Below are positions 24,270-37,749 of a DNA stretch of 64,000 nt, in pieces; within the stretch, counting starts at the first letter, position 1; every line of letters begins with the position of its first letter. The notes under the pieces are model-generated. The model was not told the DNA's origin, did not search any database, and saw only the letters and a list, made by a program, of their open reading frames with translations. Source of the DNA: Trichostrongylus colubriformis (Eukaryota > Nematoda > Chromadorea > Rhabditida > Trichostrongylidae); the NCBI GenBank assembly GCA_963978905.1, contig OZ022260.1, positions 15,861,725-15,925,724 of the forward strand, in the 5' to 3' direction. The position numbers and the translations under genes are program-made.

Positions 24270-24715
24270 ACGAACGAGGCGTTTTTGCGTAAACGGATTT
24301 GATATTCGTGTTCAGGAGGTCGAACTACTCCCAGGGGCAAATTTCCAGCCCAATCGAAGTTTTGACCCCAATTCGAAAATTGGTGCTGGGCATTAGTATA
24401 CCTTCGACTGCACGTTCAACGAAGGAGACGACGGTATCACTTGTCAAGAAATCCTGACTATTTCTCTTGCCTGGTGCTTGATAGCTGAAATTATAGCGAT
24501 AGGCATCCATGCTGTGCATATTCCACTGATTTTCAGCGATTTTGTTAGTTACTCATTTCTACAAATGGAAAGGGCACCATGTATCCATGACCAAACGTCT
24601 TTTTCGAAGTTAAGGTCTAAATTTTGAATTGGCTAGAAATGTGTCCCCAAGGGTAGTTTGACCCCTGAACACGAATATGGCACTCATTTTGCGCGAAATC
24701 GCGAATTTCGAGTGC
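24270..24715. repeat. Inner fold-back repeat
   Basis: The left arm atattcgtgttcaggaggtcgaactac, with spacing changes, returns inverted at 24633-24690 as gtagtttgacccctgaacacgaatat. Identity continues through the ggggcaaatttccagcc block and its partner ggctagaaatgtgtcccc. Arms are about 100-130 bp with a spacer near 200 bp. It is likely a MITE nested in the larger inverted repeat. Confidence 0.55.
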
Positions 24716-24879
24716 TACGGGCCCTTATGTGTCCAAAAAAGTCATATCACCAAATTCACTGAAAATTCGTATACAGAGTCATTTTGGCATGATGTCAACG
24801 AGATCATAGTCATTTGGCATAAACAGTCATATCTAAGATGAAAAAGTGAAAGCAAAAACAAATGCAAAAGTCCGGCAGA

Positions 24880-24965
24880 ACTGGGACCCGAACCACCAAC
24901 CCATGCCCTTCGACCGTTTGAGGGTCCATCGTCGTATCCAGTACGCCATCCGATCGCTGCAAATC
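24880..24965 (-). repeat. tRNA-like sequence (pseudo-tRNA or SINE head)
   Basis: On the minus strand a B box GGTTCGGGTCCC is perfect, and an A-box-like ggatggcgtactggatacga lies about 50 nt upstream. The T-stem does not pair properly, and no acceptor stem closes, so it is not a working tRNA gene. It probably heads a second SINE type with a long variable-arm parent. Confidence 0.4.
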
Positions 24966-25020
24966 ATTCACCTCGGGGAACCGTTGTGAAACTGCTGCGC
25001 ACTTTTAGTACATGGTGGAG

Positions 25021-25244
25021 GGGTGACGGTTGGGACACACGAATCTAGGCCGTGACCCTGTGACAGCTTGTGACCTTTGCCCTGTGTCATGAATAATTCA
25101 GATAATTTGACTATACAACGGAACAGACTTGCAAGGAGGACACGATTTACATGAACAAATTGTCTGAATTACTTAAGGCTTAGGTCAAAGGCCACAGGCT
25201 GTTGCAGGGTCACGGCCTAGATTCGTGTGTCCCAACCTACACCC
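25021..25244. mobile_element. 224-bp terminal-inverted-repeat element with perfect 10-bp target duplication
   Basis: The terminal inverted repeats start gggtg and contain ggttgggacacacgaatc, taggccgtgaccctg and more, about 70 bp per side with few mismatches. The element is flanked exactly by the direct repeat catggtggag at 25011-25020 and 25245-25254. A 9-10 bp target duplication and long inverted ends are characteristic of Mutator-like elements, so this is best read as a non-autonomous MULE-type MITE. A single end of the same type (ggttgggacacac) also occurs at about 55259. Confidence 0.75.
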
Positions 25245-25535
25245 CATGGTGGAGGTATGATCTTATTTTTTCCCGTATTTGATATTTGTTTTGGATGTGA
25301 AATGGAAGAACACCTTTGGATCCGCACATGGTCAGGGTTACAAGGAGTATGCATTACAATAAGTGGGTTAAAATCGCCTTTTTGGAAAAAAATTTTTTCA
25401 CTCCTTTTTTGGCATTCGTAGAGTCGCTCAGCAAAAATGGAAGTTAGTTATATGTTTCATGTAGGTACCCCCATATAATGGAAAAAACCGTTTCCCAAAA
25501 GCGCGTCATGACCTGAAGGACCTCCCTTGTGAGGG

Positions 25536-28500
25536 AGCTGTTAGAGGTAAAATTAGCATTGAAGGCACGAAACAGTTGGCGTTGATCAACACATTTTTGG
25601 AATGGGCGACGTATCAGAATCCATCGAATTATGAAGACTTTTGAATGCGGTTTGGTCTGTAGGATGATTCGTGAAAGCACGCGACCACTTCCGATGTTTA
25701 GAAAAAATTCAGATGTGTCTGGACATTCAGAGGTAGACTTTTGAAGTGAGTTGAGGTGATAGAAGGGAGACTTTCAAAGGTCCAAGGAAGAAGATCAAGT
25801 AGTGGCCTCGTGGAAGATGCCAAAACCCAAGATTATTCCCTTAAATCATGTCCAAGTCAACTATTAGTCTACCGCACTACTTGAATTACTGAAAAATATT
25901 AAAACTTGAATTCAGATACTCAATAATTCCTCCGAAATCATTCTTCACTACCGTTACACATTCATCGCTAGAGTCATGCCATCTGAGCGGAAACGAATCA
26001 GCAGCCGTTTTCAGTGTCTCGACGTGCACGCCATGACTTCATGGTGGAAATCGAAGCCGTCCATGACGTTGTGACGAGTAAATATAGGATTATGACGTGT
26101 GCATGAAAGGTCGCTTCATATGACCCGTTTCCCCTCGGGCGGTATGTCATTTGAGCACGACGAGGAAATGCTGGGTTGGGTTGTTGGCCGGTCTTTGTTC
26201 GATGTACTCTCGATTTCCACTAGAACGACGCAGCGTGGCCGCCGTTCGTGCGTCCCATAAAAGGCCTTGAAGAACTCCGGTTCTCACGCTTAAGCTCTCT
26301 ATTCTTGGCATTGGTCGTTCGTTTCTCAGGGGCCTAAGAGGTTTGTTCGGCGATGATGGTTGGGTGAGCATTTGCCTCCGAAAGTTTTGTTTTTGGACAC
26401 AGAGTCTTCATAGGCACTCCCTTAGAATTGCCATTGTCAAGTCCGTTCTGTTGTTCATGTACCTTTCAACAAGCTCTGAGAAAGCCACAGTTCTGGAAGG
26501 TTCTGCGTCGTGTATGGGTTTATGGGTGAAACGCTTTCATGTGCCGCTGTGTTGCTTTTTCAATTGTCGAGGAATTTGGCCAGCGATCTCACTTCCTCAT
26601 TGAGATCTCTTCCGCTCTCTCCTTCCTTCCCTAACGACCCCTCCCACTCCGACAGAAGCTTGAGAGAGCTCGACGGACAGCTGATACGTGCCGCGCTCGT
26701 TCCAGGCGTCGCAAACTCTGTTACACTTCGAACCCGAAAAAAGACGCCTATAAAAAAAGAAGAGGCACGCGGTTTGCTCGCATCCCGACAGAAACAAAAA
26801 CGCCTAAGTCTGAATCGGCAATCATATCGTTTTCACTAATTCGATTATTGATTTTTGTAGAGTAGACGGCTGTGAAGTGATGCGTGCTGTTGGGGAAATG
26901 GGCTGATTGATAGGATCTGCTCACTTTGGGTCTTCAACCATCTTCTCTTAGGTCCTGAAACAATTTCAGCAATACAGTGCCATCCTTGCCAAACCTCAAA
27001 TGGACTCTCTCGCCTTCGGAAGCGTGTTAACATCTTGGATGAATTTACCAACAGTTAGAGTTATTACATAAACCCCACCTACCTTGACAAGCCACGCCCA
27101 TGTTATAATTCTCCTGAAGGAAATCTTATATAGTTATAGTTAAATAGTTAATAGTTATATTTACCAAAACATGGTAAGAAGTAGTTCACTAGGTGCACAT
27201 ATTCTCCAATATACCTTTATGACCAGAGATCGTCCGAATGCATTAAACAGTCCCATTCTTGGATTCGGGCAGTATTTTTTGCCTTTTTTATCGGTTCCCG
27301 ACTAGACAGCTGTTCGATTTTCGCGTGCCCTCATCTACCGTTCGGGAATCGGGAAATCGCGGAAACTGTCTGTAATTCAATACAGCTGTTGTTCTGAAAA
27401 TACACCCTGGCACCAGTTGATACAATTATTGAAACTGAGTTTTTTCATCCACCAAGCACCGCAAAATCTGTTTTGTGATGCCTGCTGGCTAATTGCAGAT
27501 TTACTCTGTGTCTTATTAGCTACACATATTATCTGAATAAAATTGGAAGTGTCTCTAAGGTTTTTGTAAATTTTGTTGCTTTGTTATGCTTGCGTTTTTT
27601 AGTCACGTCTGCTAGGATTCTCCAGTTTAGAGGCTAAAATAAAATTTCGGATGAATAGAAAAACAATAGGCACAGCCACAATGAAATAGTCACAAATGAC
27701 ATCTTTTAGTTTCCTCTGGAAGATTTCCTTGAATCTCCTTGAGTAGACGTTTTTTGTACCCACGGCAGAGAGCTTAGATCATAATGACGATGAGGTATGT
27801 CTCACCAGCGCACTGAACTAGATACCTATATCATTTTGGCAGAAGTTGCTTATTTATAATTACTCCAGTAATATCGTATCATGAATTTTTGTAAAAACGA
27901 ATGCATTGCTTCAATTGACGGTGTGGGAGAAAGGTACCCATAACGTGTACCTGGCCTTCCCTGGTAGTTCCCGGAGATATTTGAGGCAGAAATGTCCATC
28001 ACCTGTAGGTTTCCCTTGCAAAACTCTTCTCTCTATATGTGAAACACCTAAGCAATTCTCTTTGTCTTTCTCTTGTACTTCGTGCTTTCATAAGCATTTA
28101 TAGACCATTTCAGTCCAAGCTTATGATGGTTCCATTGGTGGGAGGGTAATGGCCAGCTCTTTGATGCTCTCTCGGATCCAGCGTCAAATGAACAGACCAC
28201 CATTTGCCGCTCTGACGTCATGGCGCAACACTTTGCTCGGAACCTCGTGAATGATAGCCTCAGGATATTTACCATGGGAGGATCTCGGGAGGAAGTGGAT
28301 ATCTGTCATGACGTGCTAGAGAGTTCCCCTTTCACCTGGGATCCTTGTCGGATCCGTTTTGAAAGGCTTTCAGTACTCCATCTTCATCAGGTGTGGACTT
28401 ACTTCCCCATTAGAAACACCTGAAGGTTCTGTGATTTCACCTTAATGGATTAAGCTTGGCTGTGCCACGCTTCATATAACTTAATGAGTAATGTCGTTCC

Positions 28501-29484
28501 CATTCAATATGGTGTCTCGCTACATTGACTGCATTCCATCTATGGTGTTTCTCGAGAAGTGCAGCGTGCTCGCTAGAAAGTCGTTCAGTCGCGAGTAATG
28601 TTCTAACCTTGTGGTCAAAAACCGGACGGACATTCTTGTAAAATTCGTTTTCACCGTATTTACACTAGTCTACACAAGTTATGTCTGTGTCGAGACACAC
28701 GGATTCTGTCCTCGCCCGCTCCTCCCTCCTCCCCCTCCCCCCAGTAAAATTCCCTCAGTGACGTACTGTCTCCTCCTTTTTTGCAATTTCATTCGTGTAA
28801 TTTTGCTCGATACTTTTTTCCTGCGCTCCGAAAATGTATTCATTCCGCTTCTTCCATGTGAATGAAACTCACGAATCAAGAACAGAAAACAAATAAAAAA
28901 ATAAAAAATGTAGCTCTCTTCTCCCATCAAGAAGAAGTAGAATTGGTGATTATGACTTCACACATCATTGCTCAGTATCCGGCCCACATGATCGGCCTCA
29001 AATCTCTTGAGCGGATAATCTGTGCCCGCATTCCGACGACGTCATTTCGATGGCATGGGCACTGAGTTATTTTTTGCAGATATTTTTGCTAAATTTAGCT
29101 GTTTATCTGCTTATCCTTGCATTATCACAATGCTTTAGCTGTCATCGTTCGGCTTTTGCTGTATTAATAGACCTAAAGACTTATGTCGTCGCGGCTTAAA
29201 AGCATAATACTGGATGGCAGAGAGCTCTGAGAACTTTCTCGTTCCTTGTCGAGACTATATGAATCTCTCAGATGGATTTAGCTGTTTTTAGCCGTTTTAA
29301 TTACTAGAATCCGTTCACTTCCAGTTCATCCATCTTTTTTGCATTGGCAAAGACTGAGACAATCTCTTTCTCGTATGTGTCCTTCATTTTACAACGCAGT
29401 CCACACAATTCTGTTTTTCTAATTCTTCTTTCATTCATTTCGAGAGCGTGAAACACGGCGAGCAATCCTTTTTGGAGTTGTGCC
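25536..29484. other. No assignable gene
   Basis: Contains a GC-richer stretch at 26110-26350 with an open minus-strand frame of 74 codons (26147-26371) that may be an old repeat. No family match, splice pair or RNA gene is visible. Confidence 0.5.
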
Positions 29485-29690
29485 TCGTATACTGTTTCAT
29501 TCAGAATCGTGATGGTCATACGGTGAACTCAGTGTCTTCATCTTCCCAGGCAGTTGTGGTTTTGGTTCATTGACATATAGAAACGAAAGACCTGGACGGA
29601 CAGGTTTTGACCAAGTATTAGATCCGCGGACCATGAGAGTGGGAGCGGCACCACTTCTCCTTGCACCGCGTCCCCTGCTAAATATTTGGA
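29485..29690 (-). repeat. tRNA-derived SINE copy, diverged
   Basis: It contains tttcattcagaatcgtgatggtc at its low-coordinate end, then cttcatcttcccaggcag, and a decayed tRNA-like head with agatccgcggaccatgagagtggg before 29650. The order and orientation match the 11.9-kb copy. The B box has lost its first half. Confidence 0.55.
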
Positions 29691-32600
29691 CTCACTATAT
29701 TTGTTGATTCTGGTGCTCATTCTGCCGCTTTCTTGTTTTTAGTACCAGATTTTTTTGAAAGGAAGTTTCTTGTGAGACTTTCTAATACCACGAATTTTGT
29801 TAGATTTGGAAACAAATTTTGGAATTTCTTTCTTTTGGCTCAGGTCGAAATAGGAATTTTTAAAGAGTCCAGCAGGCAACTGTTCAGTATCTGTGAACCA
29901 TGCTGACGTAATGGTGCATCAACGCACACCGTCAATAGGATTTAGAACCGGTGCGTTATCGCCAAAGCGACGCGAAGTGCAAAATGCGTGAAATAACGTT
30001 TGGCTGCGAGCCAGAACGGATCTCTGGGTGCAGTTTTCGCCGACAATAACAGCTGACATTTTCAGTAGCCTTCGGATTTCTCTCTTCACGTATTACCTCA
30101 GCACTGACGTCAATTTTGATATTTTTGTTGTGCCAGTGAGGTTGTCAGGTTGAACTTTTTATTTACTTGACAGTTGGGCGAGTAGTTGTAAAAAGTTCTT
30201 CAAGCAGTTCCACCTGTCAACATCGTTGACTTGAGGAATGTTGAAATAGGTGGCATTCCGTTATTAATGCTTCTTATGGTTCTTTTACAGTATCTTTTTG
30301 CTGAAAATTGATGGTGCTGTGAAGGGCGCGAATGATAGTCTCCTGAATATCCATCTGTCATAGTTAGGTACGCATTCAACCATGTCTGCAACACATTCAT
30401 GATTGAAAAGTAAAATATCAAAAACATTTATGATTGAAAATCGAATGCATGGCGCATCTCAAAATCTCTCCCACCAGCTTTTCACCACTCTGTACCGTTG
30501 TCCTGAAATGTCAATTTTCATTAATATTTTTCCTGATTTCCTCCTCTGAACACAACCGTGACGGGCCCTGAAGCAATTCTCTGCGGCGGACCAAATAAGA
30601 ACCCCCTCAAAGTTTTTTCGACCAATTTACGGTTGTATAACGTTGTTTACTTTGATGGTTGAATTTTTCAACTACTCGGCACTCATAGGTGGATTTCTTT
30701 GTCCGAGCTAAACGATATGAAGGTTTTTGCTGGGTGTTTCTGGATATTTCTGGGCGCGGCTAGCAAAGTCTTAATTGAATCGCGGCTATTGATGGTAATT
30801 CACCCGCTGGCAAGGCGTTCCATGCCTTTCCGTTCGCGGCCAGTTACTTGACTTCCAGGCCTTTGTGCTGCTTCGAAAACTTGCAGGGACAAAACATTAG
30901 CCTATTTTCTCCTGGAAGACCTCGCTTAAATATTACCTCAACCCCGTAAATATGAGAAAATTTACGAATCAGCAGGGGCTATTAGTTTAACGCGTTTTCG
31001 GATAAGCGCACAACGTGCGCAGTCTTTAGTGAATGTTACCGATCGGTATTAGTAATATGGTTAAAGGCACCGTAATCGTGTATAGCTGATTAATTAAGCT
31101 CTTTTCCTTCAGTTTCAAACAGCGCATCTGTTTTCTTTGCGGGAGGAAAACATTGATTTTTTGCCAATTAATCGTAGTGTAATACCAGATGGCATATTTC
31201 TCCTCACTGACGAAAACTCAACGCCCTCAACGATTTCGAGGTTTTACACTTTGGCAGCTGTAGGACCCTAAAACCAATGTTATCGGCACCCATATGATCA
31301 TATACTTCAAATGTGTGGTTTCTTCTTCTTCCTCGCTTCCGCACAATTTAATTTATTATGCCCTTCCTTATCCCTCTTTCTTCAAAACCCCAAAAGCATT
31401 TGTTTATTCCTTCGTTGCTTTTGTCCTTAAGAGTAGTCGAGAATTGAGGAAAACACTTTCAAGTTCTGGTCTGAAAATTCGTTTATTTTACAATTTTTGC
31501 AAGCCTTGAAAATGAGATTAGTTTAGCTTGGAGGGCACTAATTATAAGTGCTTTGTTTTTTGTCGTCCGCGGATGGCTCTCAATTATTCTACATTCGATT
31601 TATTCTGCGAACTTCCTACATTTTATTCAAATTTTATCTGCCGGCGACCATAAGTTGAAAGGATGTGGTGCAGGGGGAACCGGGGCGATGTCGCGAGGGC
31701 GACATGCCCGGCATGACCATACATTGGTTTGTTAGACTTCTTACGGTAGGTGAAGGGATCGTAATAGTACAAGATGTGAGATCTTTGCGTTCTCTTTTGA
31801 TAGGATGAAGGGTGATAGAAGAGTCTGAATTAAAGGGGGGGGGGGGGGGTAAAGCACAGTGTGGCTGACCTCATTTTGTGATCTCATCTGACATGATATG
31901 CTCATATCATATGAGAAGTGGAACAGGCACCGAAAGCTGAACTCACATTTTCAATTCCCAGGTCTATGGACACTGTTTGCCCTCAGTAACAACATAGGCA
32001 GCTGTTCCGACGGGAAATTTGCTGTCTTTCCTCTCTGTTCCAGTGTTTTTCTCGTTTTTACGAAGGCTTCCCATAGAAAGCAGCGTTTTCATTCATTTAT
32101 CGTTCCACACTGTCTGAGAAAGCTGTTTAATGGTCCTGTATATGATATTTGTTTCACTTTCTTAAGCTGTTTATCTATTTTTTTAGTTTTGGCGTATATT
32201 TCTATCTCACTTGGCTTGGCGCATTTATTCCCAAGGACACTGATTTATGGGCTCAACTTTCGTTTTCAACCAGTCTTGAACCAGCACCTATGGTTTTTAA
32301 GCACCTTATCTATCCATTACACTATCCGTTACGTGCGAATTTCCTCGCCTTCTTAGTGACACAGTTGCAGTAGCTAATCTTACGTCTGTCAGTATTATAA
32401 TGAATTACATACCTCAGTATCTGTGGGCGATTTCTTTATTCATTTCATCTGAAATATTGATAAAGGCCCTTTAATTGGTAGCAAGATTCGTTTTTTTCGT
32501 TTTGAAGGTCTTTACGATTTCTCCCAGATAAAATGGACCGTACCAACCGTCACAGGTGTGGGTTTGAATTTTTCCTCAAATCGGCTTATTTCGAATCAAA

Positions 32601-35600
32601 TTTAAATGCACGTGATTTTTACACTTGCACTTCTCCGCTAAGCGTTTTGAAATCGAAATTTCAATTGACAATTCATGTTATGCTAATACTTGTTTTCCAA
32701 AAGTGTTCATAACTTATTTTTTTATTACTCAAAGTTTTACGTTGTGTTCAAACGCTTTATACAAACCTAAAGGCGATAGATAATGGTGAGAACATTAATT
32801 GATTTAACGTAGAGGTGAGTGCAGTGCACAGGAAATCGATACCAAGAGATACTGTCGCGGCGACGATAGTGCTATATGTATTGCTTATAAATCCAATTGA
32901 ATCTTGATGTGCTCACAGACCACTTTCCACCCCTGTAAATAGGTTAGGCAGGGGAGGGGAGGGAAGACACTACTGGATCCGATTCAGGTAATTCAGTGGT
33001 GAATAATGCCGTTCGTCTAGTCGTTAAAAATAGTAGCATTCTTTTGCGAATTCAATAAACTCACGGCAGTCTGGCTTATGATAGCGATTTATGATCATTA
33101 GTGACTCTTGGGGCACACTTGCTGGGGTGTTGAGTAATTCAGTTCGGTGGGTCTTTGTCCTTTAACGAGGGTCTGTCCATGACCTCGCTGTTTGCACCTT
33201 CTCAGGGTGTCCATTCCTTTTCACTGATACTACATTATTTTATTGGCTCGGGATATTCAACTGAATTGATTTGCAAATTTGATTTAATTGATTTTTATAC
33301 ATATTATCTTCTTTATTTGCTTCTGAAGGTGGCATGAGGGGGTTCATGTTAGACAGGGAAAGCTGGGAACTTGATTTCATAGCACTGACCAATGCAGGTT
33401 GGCAATTCTTGGACATAATTCCACATACTATAGGGGTTTTCTATGTCATACTGTAGGGGCGTTTCAAAAAGAAACGAGTATGGGAAAGGGGAGAGTGGGG
33501 GGAGGGGGAGGGGAAGGGGGTCGGCATAAAGTCTCCACGCTAAGTTTTGAGAGTGTGGAATGTGCTGGTATGGCTGTGTAAAAAAGGCTGAAAAGAAGCA
33601 AAAAATGGTGGAGAGTTGTGAACCTATTGCAATCTTTTGAGCTCACTCTTCCTTCTTCACTTAAAAGCGGCCACCAAGAAGCCGCGTTCGGCGTAGACCA
33701 GGTGTCCACTACTTCCCGCTAGCTCAGGGTTACGGGTCGTGCTTCGGAAACTGGATTCATTTCCAATCTACTATCCACGTCATATACTCTCCTGTGTAGG
33801 CTCACTGAATAAATGGTTTACATTTGCTGGCGGATAATTTTTTCGGTGGGCTAGAGGAAGAGAAGCATCGATCATTTTAGTCGTTTCCTTTACTGATAGC
33901 ATTTCGCTGTCAAATATTTTGACAGTTGTTGTGCTACTTATTTATGCAATGAAGTCGTCGACGACGAATGTTGTCGATAAGCTGCTTCATACGACGGCGG
34001 CAAGACCACGTTGACTGACTTGTTGACGATTGCGGTGACGGGTCGCCCCGTTCAGCAATGGTCGTCAGACTTTTTTGAACAGACCAAAAGCACTGCTATT
34101 TTTTTTGGATTTTCAGTGTTTTTTTCAAAGTTCATCGTAGTAGTTTTATGCAGACTGCTTCGAAGACTTCCTACTTCATGCCTTTTCAGGTGCTGATAAA
34201 TCAGCCCCAAAATTATCTGTTGTTTATACTCTCATTGGCAGTGTTATGGAGGTTTCGAAGAACAGTCCCCTCCTGATCTTTCAGACCTTTGACCGATTGC
34301 GATGGCACATAACTTTGCTCGCATGCAAGTGCTCAAGTTATCGGTTCATCTTGTGAGGTTCACAGCTGACGTTCTTGCGAAAGAAATCGCTCAACTGAAG
34401 ATCGTTTTCCCAGACTTTCTCCTCGCATTCCTAGCGCTAGATCGCTTGCCAGTTTTCTTTTTTCCCCGTAGTTTCCGTCAGTTCTCAAGCCGTGAACCCA
34501 CTTTTTCCAGTGTCATGATCTCATCGAATCTAATGTTTATTTTCTATTCCAAAGAGCTAAAATGGACGTTAGGATTTTCTTGAGTTGAAAGCTTTTTGTA
34601 ACCTTACGATCTCGCCTTAATAATATTAAAATCAGCCAATTGAACCAAAAAATTTTCTTTATTTTACTTTATTAGTTTAGTTTACTTTATCCCATAGAGA
34701 AGGAGTTTGATCACAAATGTGAGGCCTTTCCTGTTTTTGGCGTCAGTTGGCGCAGGCTCGAAGCCAGCATTTTATTTTTCGGTGAATTCAGTGAAAAGTG
34801 CACGTAGAGGTTACCTTTTGACATGAATTTCATATTTATTTTTTTGGGCTCTTGCCTTCGGCGCCATTATAGGAAGGCTTTTTATTGGTTAATTTGCTAC
34901 TAAAAACGAACACTGTTTTGATCTAGATAGTGAATAACGCCTCCATGTAAGTTTGAATGGAAGGAAAAATGATGGGTGAATTGTTACGTTACTCTTTTTG
35001 ATAAATCCAAAGAATCTTTTCTTTTCGGAAAAATTTCTCAAGTTCATTTTCAATCTCAGAAAAAAATATTTCTCCAACTTTATGTGATTTTGTCGTCGTA
35101 CAGTTCCTCCCTTGTTTCTTCAGCAAAATTTATGCTCTTGGGAGGGCTCTATAGAAAAATTCCAGTGCAATATAGCAACAACGATACTTCAGCCATTCCA
35201 AAAAATATCAGTTTTTTACAGAGCTACCGATAGACCTCCTCTAGGTCTGAAATGACTTTTCTATGTTGGTCTGCCTTGTTATGGAAGTCGTTTCGAAACT
35301 CTTGCTCTCAGTTCTGAGTTGCTTGCCTAATTTATTAGCTTCATTCCTTCCTTTTCGGAAATAATCATCGGGATTGGATGAATGGGTGACGTTTTCTCGA
35401 AGCTTCATTTCAGCAATGGATGAAGCAGTACATTGGCTCTAAAGATGCTTTCTACATAAGCTGTATATCATCGTTATTTACAAATACATACTAGTAAATG
35501 GTGTTGGCTATGAAGACAGTCCGTATTTGGCCGGTGCTGTTTCATTTTTCAGCTTAAACATCACGTGGTGTCGATTTCTATTATTAGAAATCCTTCGAAT

Positions 35601-35848
35601 CCCGGCAGTATATGGGACTGAGTGAATGGAATCATCGATTAAAATCATTTTTGAATTTTTATAGGATTAGTGACAAGTGGCTGACTGCGCTTGCCTTTTC
35701 AATCTTATTATCGCCTGTGAACGTTAGTCCGAAAAATCGGCTGGTAAAATGATAGGCGGCTAGCACTCTGACTATAACTTGTTGTTATTAGTTTCCACAA
35801 TATTTACATTTACATAATATTGTTACATTATAAAATGTTCTCAATATA
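29691..35848. other. No assignable gene
   Basis: Six kilobases of AT-rich DNA. A terminal SINE fragment lies at about 30442 and a G15 run at 31835-31849. The longest frame (31898-32356, 152 codons) is hydrophobic and low in diversity, and is not supported. Confidence 0.5.
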
Positions 35849-36526
35849 TTGGGTAGTCTAAAAAGTCTTTTCGTATTTTCAAATACCGCTTTCTCCCTCC
35901 GAACTGCGTTCCAGCAATCTCTTCTGTACATACACATGTAGTACAAGTCCACACGCATCTATAGGTATTATTGTCTTCCATCTCCCGGATAACCCTTTCC
36001 GGCAAAATAAACATATCAACGGTCAACCTCATTTTCAATACAAAAATTATAAAAAGATTTTTCTTTGAATGGCGTTAGACAGGGAAAGGTAAAGGTGATA
36101 ATCCGATGGAGCAAGATGAGTGCTATAAGGTGGATGGGGCAGCAATTTTTATCCAAGCTCGAGGATTTTTTGGCGAGTCATTTTTTCACTAGTGGTAAAA
36201 TTTTTTTTGAATTGTTTCTTTTAAAAATTTCGAGCTTGGATAAAAATTGCTGCCTTATACATAGCCCTGGTCTTGCTCCATCGGATTATCACCTTTTCCT
36301 TTCCCTGTCTAACGCCATTCAAAGAAAAAAAATTGGAATTGAAAATGAAGTGACTTTTGATATTTTTATTTTGCTGAAAAGGGTTATCCGGGAGATGGAA
36401 GACAACAATACCTATAGATGCGTGTGGACTTGTACTATATATATGTACAGAAGAAATTTTCTGGAAAGCAGTTTTGAGGGAAAAAGCGGTATTTAGAAAT
36501 ACGGAAAGACTTTTTAGACTACCTAA
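35849..36526. mobile_element. Fold-back mariner derivative, copy 2
   Basis: A 678-bp element with the same inverted-arm architecture as the one at 21.9 kb. It is flanked on both sides by TA (35847-35848 and 36527-36528), the expected mariner target duplication. Ends are ttgggtagtctaaaaagt and its inverted counterpart. The right arm keeps the transposase-derived HSPGLAPSDYHLFLSLSNAI followed by KRVIREMEDNNTYRCVWTC. The left arm carries the same tail on the minus strand. The high similarity to copy 1 shows that the inverted duplication happened once and then spread, presumably mobilised by an intact mariner elsewhere. Confidence 0.8.
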
Positions 36527-37749
36527 TATTTACGCTGTAATTACCTGTGAGAGCATGCTCCACTCTTTGTTTAAGATAGTAGTAGCAGAACTCTGATCAT
36601 CACTTGTTATTATTAGTTTTCACATTATTCAATTTTACATAATACTGTTATAATATCAAATGTTTGATTTTTAATAGTATTCACTTGCTGTGTGCTCCAA
36701 CCAAGTCTTTCTCGCCCCCATCAGCTGTAATTCACTAGAAGGAAGAGGGCCTGATATTTTTGGAAGAAAACGCAATAACTTAGGATATATTAATTTCCGG
36801 ATCGCCAAAATTCCATAAATAGTGGGTGGTTGTTGACGACGCGACTGTGCTTATAAATCCACCGTAATCATCGGAAACATGGGATTCGCCGTCGTATGAT
36901 AGTAGTGAATGTGTGCACTTACAGGCATTTGTGTAAAGCTTCAAGGCACGCGATATCCGTCACAGCATTTGACAAATGTGATAGGGGACAGCTTGTATAC
37001 AAAAACATTTCACAACGATTGATGCTAAACTATTTTCTCGCTGACCTACAGTGATTGATTTTGAAAATAATTTCCAAGTATCGTAGATATTTTTTTTGTC
37101 TTGCTGGATAATAATGGTAACTGTCATGTGATATTGAACCGCTCCGTTAGTTCGAAAATTTCAAATTTCCATGTCGTTGAATACATAAATAAGTATGGAG
37201 ACCTGTGGCAACATAAGTGATAGTCATCATTGTGTATGCTGACAACCGAATCGGAGCAACCGAGTTGGACTTCCCTACTTGAGCTCGCTCTGACAAGAAC
37301 ATCAACCCTTTGATGTAGATATCGATTTTTTCGCCGGCATAATCGATATTGTCTGCGAAGTATGAAAGCGACCTATATTATGGATTGGCACTATCACGTC
37401 TGCGCTATATCCTATTGAAAAAGCTGTTAATGAAGTTCACTTTGTGGCTTACCCTGTGTATACTTCTTAGTTACTAGCTAATTGTATGTATTATTCACTT
37501 AATATATTCTGATACTACTTAAAAAAGCCTCTCTGTATTTAAATGAAGTAGTTCATCAACAAATCAATCCTGTTCTTTCGACAGGCGTATAAAAGGACTG
37601 AAAAAAACTTTTTTCCGGATTTTTTTTTGTCATACATCGATCTTTTGTGCTCTTTCTGATATATGATGGATCTGCTACCGTCTTCCGCTCATTTTTCTGA
37701 TTCTCTTTGTCATCGTTTTCTCTCTTCTCTTTCACGAACTAGTCATAAC
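36527..37749. other. AT-rich upstream flank of the phosphatase gene, nothing assignable
   Basis: Between the fold-back mariner and the GC-rich 5' region the sequence is AT-rich with T runs. I see no exon or repeat family member. Distal promoter elements could be here but none is recognisable. Confidence 0.5.

Larger units (their letters stand above)
23950..25535. mobile_element. Composite inverted-repeat element with nested insertions
   Basis: Two outer arms of about 135 bp face each other: 23950-24083 and 25401-25535. Shared strings include catgacgcgctttt, atgggggt(a/g)c, catataact, ccatttttgctgagcg and ctctacgaatgccaaaaaag. Between them lie an inner fold-back (24270-24715), a tRNA-like segment on the minus strand (24880-24965) and a 224-bp element with its own target duplication (25021-25244). 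The nesting suggests one old element that took later hits. No transposase frame is present. Exact outer ends and target duplication could not be fixed. Confidence 0.6.

Noticed and set aside
31898..32356. 152-codon hydrophobic frame resembling a membrane protein
   Set aside because: The T-rich composition alone explains the hydrophobic residues. No splice sites or family features support it.
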